Positions 1 to 5,477 of a stretch of DNA of 7,017 nucleotides are shown in pieces. Both the position numbers and the translations under genes were made by a program. The DNA lies in the NCBI GenBank assembly GCA_000436835.1, contig FR889123.1, positions 1 to 7,017 on the forward strand. Reading direction: 5' to 3'. Below the pieces are notes generated by a model. The model worked only from the letters and a program-made list of their open reading frames with translations, searched no databases and was not told the DNA's origin. This DNA is from Eubacterium sp. CAG:251 (GTDB lineage Bacteria; Bacillota; Clostridia; Oscillospirales; Acutalibacteraceae). How positions within the stretch are numbered: the first letter of the stretch is position 1; each line of letters starts with the position of its first letter.

Positions 1-75
1 GGCAGGGGCAGAAGGACTTGAACCCTCGGCACGCGGTTTTGGAGACCGCTGCTCTACCAACTGAGCTATACCCCT
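1..75 (-). tRNA. tRNA-Trp (anticodon CCA), 3' end cut by the window edge
   Basis: Read on the minus strand this is a full cloverleaf starting AGGGGTA at 75. The acceptor stem pairs with TGCCCCT (one G-U pair), the D arm contains AGCTCAGTTGGTAGAGC, and the anticodon stem is GCGGT/ACCGC. The loop CTCCAAA gives anticodon CCA (40-42). The T arm contains GGTTCAAGTCC. The discriminator is G (position 3), and CC of an encoded CCA tail is visible at 1-2; the final A would lie one base outside the window. It is separated by only 5 bp from the tRNA upstream, so the two are almost certainly co-transcribed from the promoter at 192-220. Confidence 0.96.
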
Positions 76-80
76 ATATA

Positions 81-157
81 TGGTGGGCCATCAGGGACTC
101 GAACCCCGGACCAACCGGTTATGAGCCGGTGGCTCTGACCAACTGAGCTAATGGCCC
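81..157 (-). tRNA. tRNA with anticodon CAU, probably tRNA-Ile2 (lysidine type)
   Basis: The minus strand gives a complete 77-nt tRNA with encoded CCA (81-83). The acceptor stem is GGGCCAT/ATGGCCC, perfectly paired; the anticodon stem is ACCGG/CCGGT; the loop CTCATAA gives anticodon CAT (121-123). CAU can mean initiator Met, elongator Met or Ile2. The first acceptor pair is a full G-C match, unlike bacterial initiators, so fMet is unlikely. Positions 4 and 5 of the acceptor are C-G pairs. From memory these are the pairs that TilS prefers in tRNA-Ile2, and the overall sequence resembles Bacillus tRNA-Ile2, so I favour Ile2 over elongator Met. It is the first tRNA of the leftward operon. Confidence 0.93.
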
Positions 158-175
158 ATAGACTCAATGTGCTTT

Positions 176-220
176 ATCAAGCGACTTAGATATAATATCA
201 CTAAACCGCTTGATTGTCAA
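176..220 (-). promoter_or_regulatory. Strong tRNA-operon promoter with -10 inside an inverted repeat
   Basis: On the minus strand a perfect TTGACA (215-220) is followed by a 17-bp spacer and TATTAT (192-197). A TG one base upstream of the -10 makes it an extended -10. Transcription should start near 185, leaving a leader of under 30 nt before the first tRNA. Arms 176-189 and 201-214 form an inverted repeat matching at 12 of 14 positions, and its 11-bp loop holds the -10 box. One arm lies in the promoter spacer and the other around the start site, which is a typical operator position. Confidence 0.85.
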
Positions 221-249
221 CACTTTTATCATAAAATATGTAGCAAAGA

Positions 250-1257
250 TTATTCATTACCATCAGAGTTTTCATTATCGTTATTTTTATCAGATAAATT
301 ATTATCTTTTAAAAACAGACCGCAACCAAGTGCTACAATTCCCAAAACAGCAAAAAAGATTGCCATTCTAAAAGCAATTTTGCTTTTCTTGGGGTACAAC
401 AAATTACTGCCGCCGTTATTTTTTGAGAAATCGGACGTTACAGTTTCGCTTTGAGTTGTACCGCCGTCTGATTCTAACACCGAAGAAGACGATTTTACAT
501 CATACGTCGTACCTGTGCCGGAAAACTTAGTCGAATTATTATCATTCTTATTTTGCCTGTCACTTTTGTTATGATTATTAATCGTATGCTTCATAACAAA
601 TTTCGTTGTATCGCTCTTAGATGCTTTCTTATTATTGTTTTTGGGCGCACTTATAGAAGTAGAATTTGTGCCTTTTCTTTCACTCCTTGACTTAGAACCG
701 GATTTCTTTTGCGATAGATTATTAGGTGAAACACACATATCAAAAACGCAATCGTCAAGAATTACACAACTGTTTTTTGAATCAGCACTGAATGTGCAGG
801 TGATTTGATTGAGCGAAGACCTATCGGTTTTATTTTTCATTTCAAATCCAACCAATAATTGCCCATTGCCAAACTCAGAATTCACATCATCAAAATCATA
901 ATTAATATAAATATTTTTGTTGCCGTTTTTTACACCTGATTTTGAAACGGAAAACGAATATTTATTTGTGCTATTTGAAATTTTAAATTCAAGAGATACA
1001 TCCTCATCCTTATAATCGCCGTCGCAATTACTGTATAAAAAGTAAAAATAAGCACAAGCATCGTTCTCATCAAGGACATAACGAAGCTGACCTGACAAAA
1101 CATCATTATTTATATTTATCAGATTTCCATTTTTATACCAACTGCCCGAATCTGTTATATACTTATTGTTAAAAGCAAATGCATTAACAGAAAATGAAAA
1201 CAAACATATAACAAAAAGTATCAAAGAAGTTGATAGTATTCCAACCCTTTTCATCAC
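250..1257 (-). CDS. Secreted, membrane-anchored protein of unknown function with disordered linker
   Basis: I do not recognise the family. The protein is up to 335 residues long. Residues 1-29 form a signal peptide: basic MKR, a hydrophobic core, and an A-F-A cleavage-like site. Residues 30-178 form a globular, aromatic-rich extracellular part with alternating strand-like segments and six cysteines (68, 78, 154, 164, 170, 175). Residues 179-293 are a low-complexity Ser/Asn/Lys/Thr linker, probably disordered and exposed. Residues 294-316 form one transmembrane helix, followed by a short acidic tail (317-335), predicted cytoplasmic. This suggests a type I surface protein. There is no LPXTG motif. 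The first codon at 1257 is GTG; the ATG at 1254 is an equally good or better start. Neither has a clear ribosome binding site, so translation may be coupled to the 59-residue gene that ends 7 bp upstream. Confidence 0.8.
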   Translation of the reverse strand: MMKRVGILSTSLILFVICLFSFSVNAFAFNNKYITDSGSWYKNGNLININNDVLSGQLRYVLDENDACAYFYFLYSNCDGDYKDEDVSLEFKISNSTNKYSFSVSKSGVKNGNKNIYINYDFDDVNSEFGNGQLLVGFEMKNKTDRSSLNQITCTFSADSKNSCVILDDCVFDMCVSPNNLSQKKSGSKSRSERKGTNSTSISAPKNNNKKASKSDTTKFVMKHTINNHNKSDRQNKNDNNSTKFSGTGTTYDVKSSSSVLESDGGTTQSETVTSDFSKNNGGSNLLYPKKSKIAFRMAIFFAVLGIVALGCGLFLKDNNLSDKNNDNENSDGNE

Positions 1258-1264
1258 TAAGCAA

Positions 1265-1444
1265 TTATAAATAGCCTAAAATCTTGTGCTTCACTTCCAT
1301 GATACTTGTAATATCGCCGTTTTCATCTTTAATTGCAACGTCGATAATTTCAACCTTGGCGTTAAACACCTTTCCGATACGGCTGATTATAACAATATCG
1401 TCGTCTTCAAACAGATCCCTGGTTGAAATCAATTCGAATTCCAT
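1265..1444 (-). CDS. Small acidic protein of 59 residues, unknown function
   Basis: The frame begins MEFELISTRDLFEDDD and ends at TAA (1265-1267). A good ribosome binding site, AGGAG (1454-1458), lies 9 bp before the ATG. The sequence is rich in Asp, Glu, Ile and Val, with alternating hydrophobic residues that look like a small beta-barrel (SH3-like) fold. There is no signal peptide or membrane helix, so it is probably cytoplasmic. Codon use looks genuinely coding (many GAC/GAT, ATT/ATC, AAG). It lies 7 bp upstream of the secreted-protein gene and is probably its operon partner. I do not recognise the family. Confidence 0.72.
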   Translation of the reverse strand: MEFELISTRDLFEDDDIVIISRIGKVFNAKVEIIDVAIKDENGDITSIMEVKHKILGYL

Positions 1445-1453
1445 TGTTTCTCA

Positions 1454-1507
1454 CTCCTAATAATATTAATATTCAATATTTTACACCAATTTGAAAATTC
1501 GAGTAAA
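1454..1507 (-). promoter_or_regulatory. Probable promoter and RBS of the 59-residue gene
   Basis: On the minus strand TTTACT (1502-1507), an 18-bp spacer and TAAAAT (1478-1483) give a plausible sigma-A promoter, with a start near 1471 and the AGGAG site at 1454-1458. The -35 box is weak (4 of 6). The remaining AT-rich sequence up to the tRNA at 1640 shows no ORF and no clear hairpin. Confidence 0.45.
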
Positions 1508-1639
1508 TATAAATAAATTAATTTTTTTCAACACGATAAACTTTAAGCAGATACATTAAACATTGCGATTTTGTGTAATTAACAATCAAAAGCAAAAAAC
1601 ACAGCAAAGCCATAAACACTTAACATAAACTCACAATAT

Positions 1640-1727
1640 TGGTGCGGACGATGGGACTTGAACCCACAAGGAAGCAATATCCACAGGAGTCTGAGACCTG
1701 CGCGTCTGCCAGTTCCGCCACATCCGC
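1640..1727 (-). tRNA. tRNA-Leu (anticodon CAG)
   Basis: The minus strand gives an 88-nt class II tRNA with encoded CCA (1640-1642). The acceptor is GCGGATG/CGTCCGC with one G-U pair. The D arm is GGCGGAACTGGCAGACGC. The loop CTCAGAC gives anticodon CAG (1691-1693). A long variable arm is followed by a T arm containing GGTTCAAGTCC. The last pair of the anticodon stem is a U-U mismatch. No convincing promoter is visible just upstream (1728-1800), so the gene may rely on readthrough from the strong promoter at 1903-1931. No clear terminator follows it. Confidence 0.95.
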
Positions 1728-1788
1728 ATATAAAATTGTCAGTTATGCAATGCATTAACCTTTGTTGTGTAAATTCAAATATCTATTT

Positions 1789-1869
1789 TCAAATTACAAA
1801 GTGAAATAAAAAAAAGCCCTCTGATTTTACATGGCGAGGACATCCGGGGCAGAACCTATATTCAGACAA
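1789..1869 (-). CDS. Possible 26-residue micro-ORF with CPGC motif, perhaps a gene remnant
   Basis: A frame from TTG (1867-1869) to TGA (1789-1791) starts SEYRFCPGCPRH and continues with Phe-rich residues. An AAGGTG ribosome binding site lies 6 bp upstream of the TTG, at the right distance, just downstream of a strong promoter. The Cys-x-x-Cys-x-x-His pattern resembles a metal-binding knuckle. However, the codons from residue 19 are encoded by the T-run of the terminator at 1808-1841, so most transcripts would end before the stop codon. This favours either a decayed 5' end of a small Cys-rich protein gene, or a non-coding RNA that happens to be open. Confidence 0.3.
   Translation of the reverse strand: MSEYRFCPGCPRHVKSEGFFLFHFVI
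1808..1841 (-). terminator. Intrinsic terminator of the short leftward transcript
   Basis: On the minus strand GTCCTC (1836-1841) pairs with GAGGGC (1816-1821, one G-U pair) around a 14-nt loop. Eight T's follow (1808-1815). The stem is short, so termination may be partial and let tRNA-Leu be read. Confidence 0.6.
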
Positions 1870-1896
1870 TTTTTTCACCTTAAATATTCAAAAACT
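1808..1896 (-). ncRNA. Short transcript of about 85 nt, candidate small RNA
   Basis: The boundaries come from a strong minus-strand promoter (TTGACA 1926-1931, 17-bp spacer, TATTAT 1903-1908) and a hairpin followed by eight T's. The start near 1896 is inferred from spacing. No known RNA family is recognised. The same sequence contains the CPGC micro-ORF, so it could instead be a tiny mRNA or the leader of tRNA-Leu. Confidence 0.4.
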
Positions 1897-1902
1897 GATT
1901 AA

Positions 1903-1931
1903 ATAATATCACAACTTGGTTGAATTGTCAA
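1903..1931 (-). promoter_or_regulatory. Strong extended -10 promoter, leftward
   Basis: TTGACA (1926-1931), a 17-bp spacer and TATTAT (1903-1908) with TG one base upstream of the -10. It closely resembles the tRNA promoter at 192-220: both begin TTGACAAT and both end TGATATTAT. That suggests a stable-RNA promoter. It overlaps the rightward promoter. Confidence 0.82.
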
Positions 1932-1949
1932 TCATATATATGTTATAAT
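1920..1949 (+). promoter_or_regulatory. Extended -10 promoter of the membrane protein/decarboxylase operon
   Basis: TTGAAT (1920-1925), an 18-bp spacer and a perfect TATAAT (1944-1949) preceded by TG-n. The start is expected near 1956, giving a leader of about 34 nt. AAGG at 1976-1979 serves as the ribosome binding site for the gene at 1990. The -35 box abuts the -35 box of the leftward promoter. Confidence 0.8.
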
Positions 1950-1950
1950 T

Positions 1951-1983
1951 TTAATAAAGTAATAGATATATTAATAAGGTAAT
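1951..1983 (+). repeat. Imperfect 13-bp direct repeat in the 5' leader
   Basis: TTAATAAAGTAAT (1951-1963) and TTAATAAGGTAAT (1971-1983) differ at one base and are spaced 20 bp, two helical turns. The second copy contains the AAGG ribosome binding site. The low complexity of the region means chance is possible. Confidence 0.4.
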
Positions 1984-1989
1984 TAAAAG

Positions 1990-2532
1990 ATGAGAAAAGC
2001 AATAGGCATAATAACTGTAATCACAGCAGTTATAATCACTGTTTATTATTTAACAATATGTGGGATTAGAGGAAACGAGAGCGCACTGTCAACCGTCGGT
2101 CTTGAGCACCATACTATATTTACTCTTTGGGGAATTTCTACATACATTGCCCTTGCAACCAATATATCAATTACATTTTTAAAAACGAAATACAAATTTT
2201 ACATTATGCTACTGTTTCTTTCCGCTATAGGAATGGTGCTGACGTTAACGTGCGATTTTGATTATAACAAATATCCGCAATATTTAGCACATTGCATAGG
2301 TTCGCTTGCTTTTTCCGTTATAATGGGGATAAATGTTTTTTTATCATTTTTTCTTACTAAGAAAAATTTATTTGCCTTGATAAGTGCCGTTATTTTGGTT
2401 TTAGATTTAATAATGCTCATCATATTCAAGGAAACTGCATTAATTGAGATTGTGCCGATATTTGCAGGATACATAATGCTGACAATCAATAATTTAAAAG
2501 AAGGAAAAGAAAAAGTTGGAGTTATACAATAA
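1990..2532 (+). CDS. Six-helix integral membrane protein, unknown function
   Basis: The protein has 180 residues and is mostly hydrophobic. Likely transmembrane helices lie near residues 5-25, 43-62, 69-88, 97-121, 126-146 and 150-166, followed by a short Lys/Glu-rich tail. The first loop has a His-His pair (40-41, LEHHTIF) and the loop before helix 4 has CDFDYNKYPQYLAH; these polar residues near the membrane could bind something, but that is a guess. I do not recognise the family; the shape recalls small uncharacterised six-helix proteins such as the DUF998 type, not a standard amino-acid antiporter. The ATG is preceded by AAGG at 10 bp. The last 17 bp overlap the decarboxylase start, so the two genes are translationally coupled. 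Confidence 0.8.
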   Translation: MRKAIGIITVITAVIITVYYLTICGIRGNESALSTVGLEHHTIFTLWGISTYIALATNISITFLKTKYKFYIMLLFLSAIGMVLTLTCDFDYNKYPQYLAHCIGSLAFSVIMGINVFLSFFLTKKNLFALISAVILVLDLIMLIIFKETALIEIVPIFAGYIMLTINNLKEGKEKVGVIQ

Positions 2533-3826
2533 ATTAAAAGATAACAATTTATATCCGTTTCATATGCCGGGGCACAAAAGAAATATCAAGTTTTGCATAC
2601 CGTCAAGCAACATAGACATAACGGAAATATCAGGTTTCGACAATCTGCACTCCCCTACCGGCATCATAAAGAATTTGCAGGAAAGCTTAGCAACGCTTTA
2701 CGGCTATAAAAAAAGCATTATAAGCGTAAACGGTTCAACCTGTTGCATTTTGGCGGCAATAAGCGCAGTTGCAAAAGAAAACAGCACAATAATAATTGCA
2801 CGCAATTGCCACAAGTCGGTATACAATGCTTGTTTTATCAACAGGCTTAAAATTGAATATATCGAGCCTGAATACAATAATGAATTCGGCTGTTATAAAC
2901 AAATTACACAAGCATCGGTTGACAAAGCCATCAAGAAAACGCCGAATGCCTGCGCCATTGTTATAACCTCGCCGACATATGAGGGATATGTAAGCAATAT
3001 CACCTGCCCTATTCCTCTTATAATTGATGCGGCACACGGTGCACATTTTGGCTTTTCAAGTTATTTACCCAAGCAGCCAAAAGCCGACATTGTTATTGAA
3101 TCACTACACAAAACATTGCCTGCGCTTACTCAAAGTGCCGTTATTCATATTGACAACCCAAGCCTTTACGGCAAGGTGAAAAAATATATGGATATATATG
3201 AAACAAGTTCGCCGAGCTATGTAATTATGGCATCAATTGACAAGTGCATTGATTTTTTGTCAAACAGCAAAAGTGATTTTGAAAAATACAAAATATTACT
3301 TGACGATTTTTATAATAAAGCAAATAATTTAAAAAACATTAACGTATTGAAAAATGATGACATAACACGCATAGTTTTAAGCGTTGACGGTTACAACGGT
3401 TTTGAACTTTCAAATCATTTAAGAAAATACGGCATTGAGGTTGAGAGTGACAGCCTTAAATATGTGATTTTAATTTCAACAGTATGTGATACAAAAAGCG
3501 GCTTTGAAAAATTAATAAACGCACTATCGAGCTTAGAAAAAAGAAAAGCAAAGAAAATTGAGTTACAAAAACCAAGTCTGCCGATAAAGAAATGCGAAAT
3601 TTTTGAAATTGAAAACACAACACAAACAGACTTAAATACGGCGGAAAACAAAATTTCGGGAGAATATGTTTATGCCTATCCACCGGGGAGTCCGATTATT
3701 GCCCCGGGAGAGGTTATAAGCAAGGAATTAATTACTCAAATTAAGGAATTATACAAAAACGGAGTAAATATATTATCAGACAGCAATTTACTGCCGTTAA
3801 AAATATTGACAAAGACGCAATATTAA
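2516..3826 (+). CDS. Orn/Lys/Arg decarboxylase family PLP enzyme
   Basis: This is a 436-residue fold type I PLP enzyme of the Gram-positive arginine/lysine/ornithine decarboxylase group (YaaO-like). Such enzymes remove CO2 from a basic amino acid to give a polyamine precursor in the cytoplasm. Family landmarks in order: PFHMPGHK (14-21), DITEISGFDNLH (34-45), VNGST (71-75), RNCHKS (96-101), ITSPTYEGY (150-158), DAAHGAH (171-177; the Asp and His contact PLP), ESLHKT (195-200) with the Schiff-base Lys199, and a C-terminal YAYPPGSPIIAPGE (386-399). All key residues are present. It is slightly shorter than the usual 470-490 residues. The start is TTG at 2516, supported by AAGAAGGA about 9 bp upstream. 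The usual Firmicutes neighbours (tmk, holB) are absent. The substrate cannot be told from the sequence. Confidence 0.92.
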   Translation: MELYNKLKDNNLYPFHMPGHKRNIKFCIPSSNIDITEISGFDNLHSPTGIIKNLQESLATLYGYKKSIISVNGSTCCILAAISAVAKENSTIIIARNCHKSVYNACFINRLKIEYIEPEYNNEFGCYKQITQASVDKAIKKTPNACAIVITSPTYEGYVSNITCPIPLIIDAAHGAHFGFSSYLPKQPKADIVIESLHKTLPALTQSAVIHIDNPSLYGKVKKYMDIYETSSPSYVIMASIDKCIDFLSNSKSDFEKYKILLDDFYNKANNLKNINVLKNDDITRIVLSVDGYNGFELSNHLRKYGIEVESDSLKYVILISTVCDTKSGFEKLINALSSLEKRKAKKIELQKPSLPIKKCEIFEIENTTQTDLNTAENKISGEYVYAYPPGSPIIAPGEVISKELITQIKELYKNGVNILSDSNLLPLKILTKTQY

Positions 3827-3834
3827 TGTAAAAT
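3806..3834 (+). promoter_or_regulatory. Promoter of scfA inside the decarboxylase 3' end
   Basis: A perfect TTGACA (3806-3811), a 17-bp spacer and TAAAAT (3829-3834). The -35 box lies within the last codons of the decarboxylase and the -10 box just after its stop. The start is expected near 3841, about 26 nt before the scfA start codon. Confidence 0.8.
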
Positions 3835-3866
3835 AACAATATAAATTTAAGAAAGAGGTGTTTCTT

Positions 3867-4013
3867 TTGAAGAGAATCAACACTTTAAGCTCACGCAATC
3901 TTTGCGAATCAGCTAAAAAAGGCGGCTGCGGCGAATGTCAGACATCTTGCCAATCAGCAAGCAAGACTTCTTGTTCAGTAGCTAACCAGAAATGCGAACA
4001 GCTTAAGAAGTAA
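3867..4013 (+). CDS. scfA: SCIFF ranthipeptide precursor (six-cysteine peptide)
   Basis: A 48-residue ribosomally made precursor with an N-terminal leader (MKRINTLSSRNL) and a Cys-rich core. Cysteines are at 13, 21, 24, 28, 36 and 43. CGECQTSCQS, KTSC and VAN are hallmark SCIFF stretches. The maturase encoded next installs thioether bonds from Cys sulfur to a nearby residue; the biological role of SCIFF is not established. The start is TTG, supported by AGAGGTG (3854-3860) 6 bp upstream; no ATG fits. It has its own promoter (3806-3834) and is followed 12 bp after the stop by a terminator, so it should be made in excess over scfB. Oddly, the usual CQSACKTSCT stretch reads CQSASKTSCS here: Ser32 and Ser37 replace Cys and Thr, while Cys13 keeps the total at six. 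Confidence 0.93.
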   Translation: MKRINTLSSRNLCESAKKGGCGECQTSCQSASKTSCSVANQKCEQLKK

Positions 4014-4025
4014 ATAGATGAAACC

Positions 4026-4051
4026 AAGGTGGGCTTTTGTCCCACCTTTTT
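4026..4051 (+). terminator. Intrinsic terminator/attenuator between scfA and scfB
   Basis: AAGGTGGG (4026-4033) pairs perfectly with CCCACCTT (4041-4048) around a 7-nt loop, with T's at 4047-4051. No separate promoter for scfB is visible after it, so the hairpin probably sets the ratio of precursor to maturase by partial readthrough. Confidence 0.85.
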
Positions 4052-4079
4052 CATTGAAATAAAACTATGGAGTAATTTA

Positions 4080-5471
4080 ATGATACACGCTTATAAAATG
4101 AACGGCTATAATATCATTCTTGACCAAAACAGCGGTTGCGTTCACTCGGTTGACGAGGCAACGTATGATATTATAACTATGTATGAATCACACACAAAAG
4201 ACGAAATAAAAAAATACATACTAAATAAATACAAAAACGATGATGACGTAACCGAAAAGGATATTGAGCTTTGTTTTGATGATATAGAGGCGCTTAAGGC
4301 TGACGGCAGGCTTTTTGCGCAGGATACCTTTGAAGCTACGGCAAAACAGTTTAAAAAAAGGCAGGGTGTTATAAAAGCTATTTGCCTTCATGTTGCTCAC
4401 GACTGCAATTTAGCTTGCAAATATTGTTTTGCAGGCAAAGGCGAATACGACGGTCCCAAAGGCTTAATGAGCCTTGAAACAGGCAAAAGAGCACTTGATT
4501 TTCTCATTGAGCAATCGGGCACAAGAAGAAATCTTGAAGTCGACTTTTTCGGCGGCGAGCCGCTTCTTAATTGGGAGGTTTGCAAAGAGCTTGTTAAATA
4601 CGGACGTGAACAGGAAAAGAAATACAATAAAAATTTTCGTTTTACTCTCACTACAAACGGAATTTTGATTAACGATGATGTTATTGATTTTTGCAACAAG
4701 GAAATGGGAAATGTTGTTTTATCCCTTGACGGAAGAAAATCTACCAATGACGCCATGAGGGTTTCAAGAAACGGAAAAGGCTCGTATGATTTAATAGTTG
4801 ACAAATTCAAAAAATTTGCCGATTCACGTAATCAAAAGGATTATTATATGAGAGGCACATATACAAGAAATAATCTTGACTTTGCAAACGATATCATTCA
4901 TATGGCAGATTTAGGATTTAAAGAGCTTTCTATTGAGCCGGTTGTGTCTGACCCAAAAGAGCCTTATGCGCTTAGGGAAGAAGATTTACCTATTCTTAAA
5001 GAACAGTATCAAATCTTAGCTGACGAAATGCTTAGGCGTTACAGAAACGGCAAAGGGTTTACTTTTTATCATTATATGATTGACCTTGATGCAGGTCCCT
5101 GCATTGTAAAAAGAGTTTCAGGCTGCGGGGTAGGCACAGAATATATGGCTGTCACTCCTACAGGCGAACTTTACCCTTGCCACCAATTCGTTGGTGACGA
5201 AAAATTCTTGCTCGGTGACATTTGGAAAGGAGTTACAAACAAAAAAGTTCTTGAACAATTTGAAGAATGCAATGTTTATTCGCACAAAGAGTGCAAAGAT
5301 TGCTTTGCAAAGCTTTATTGTTCCGGCGGTTGCGCCGCAAATGCTTATCACACAACGAAAAGCGTAAACGGCGTTTACGACTTTGGTTGTGAGCTTCACA
5401 GAAAGCGCATTGAATGTGCAATTATGCTCAAGGTTGCCGAAGCTGAGGAAGGCTTAAAAGTAGAATACTAA
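4080..5471 (+). CDS. scfB: SCIFF maturase, radical SAM/SPASM thioether synthase
   Basis: A 463-residue cytoplasmic iron-sulfur enzyme that uses S-adenosylmethionine radical chemistry to form Cys thioether links in the SCIFF peptide. Residues 1-85 (starting MIHAYKMNGYNIILD) form the N-terminal precursor-recognition, RRE-like domain. The radical SAM cluster motif is C109-NLA-C113-KY-C116, with GGEP at 158-161. The SPASM/twitch region follows C-X12-G-X4-C (C349, C367), then C405-xx-C408-x5-C414-xxx-C418 and C437, as expected for two auxiliary 4Fe-4S clusters; extra cysteines are at 341, 397 and 446. The length is normal and no key residue is missing. The start at 4080 has GGAG (4069-4072) 7 bp upstream and begins at the family's conserved N-terminus. 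An in-frame GTG at 4029 lies in the terminator stem and is not a credible start. Confidence 0.95.
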   Translation: MIHAYKMNGYNIILDQNSGCVHSVDEATYDIITMYESHTKDEIKKYILNKYKNDDDVTEKDIELCFDDIEALKADGRLFAQDTFEATAKQFKKRQGVIKAICLHVAHDCNLACKYCFAGKGEYDGPKGLMSLETGKRALDFLIEQSGTRRNLEVDFFGGEPLLNWEVCKELVKYGREQEKKYNKNFRFTLTTNGILINDDVIDFCNKEMGNVVLSLDGRKSTNDAMRVSRNGKGSYDLIVDKFKKFADSRNQKDYYMRGTYTRNNLDFANDIIHMADLGFKELSIEPVVSDPKEPYALREEDLPILKEQYQILADEMLRRYRNGKGFTFYHYMIDLDAGPCIVKRVSGCGVGTEYMAVTPTGELYPCHQFVGDEKFLLGDIWKGVTNKKVLEQFEECNVYSHKECKDCFAKLYCSGGCAANAYHTTKSVNGVYDFGCELHRKRIECAIMLKVAEAEEGLKVEY

Positions 5472-5477
5472 AAAATT

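Noticed and set aside
221..249. Terminator after the surface-protein gene
   Set aside because: Only a weak AT hairpin (TTTTAT/ATAAAA) is present, without a GC stem.
167..454. Plus-strand open frame of 95 codons
   Set aside because: It starts in the tRNA leader, covers the tRNA promoter and is antisense to the surface-protein gene. It has no ribosome binding site and no recognisable protein features.
1728..1800. Promoter for tRNA-Leu directly upstream
   Set aside because: TTGAAT and TTTACA-like boxes exist, but no -10 box with acceptable match and spacing follows.
4029..4079. Possible 17-residue N-terminal extension of scfB from a GTG at 4029
   Set aside because: The codons lie in the terminator hairpin, there is no ribosome binding site before the GTG, and the ATG at 4080 has GGAG at 7 bp and matches the family N-terminus.
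4397..4810. 137-codon open frame antisense to scfB
   Set aside because: The plus-strand frame here carries the radical SAM motifs and is clearly coding; the antisense frame has no family features.
2516..5471. Decarboxylase as a dedicated part of the SCIFF biosynthetic cluster
   Set aside because: scfA has its own promoter, and characterised SCIFF maturation needs no PLP enzyme. Adjacency alone does not support a joint pathway.
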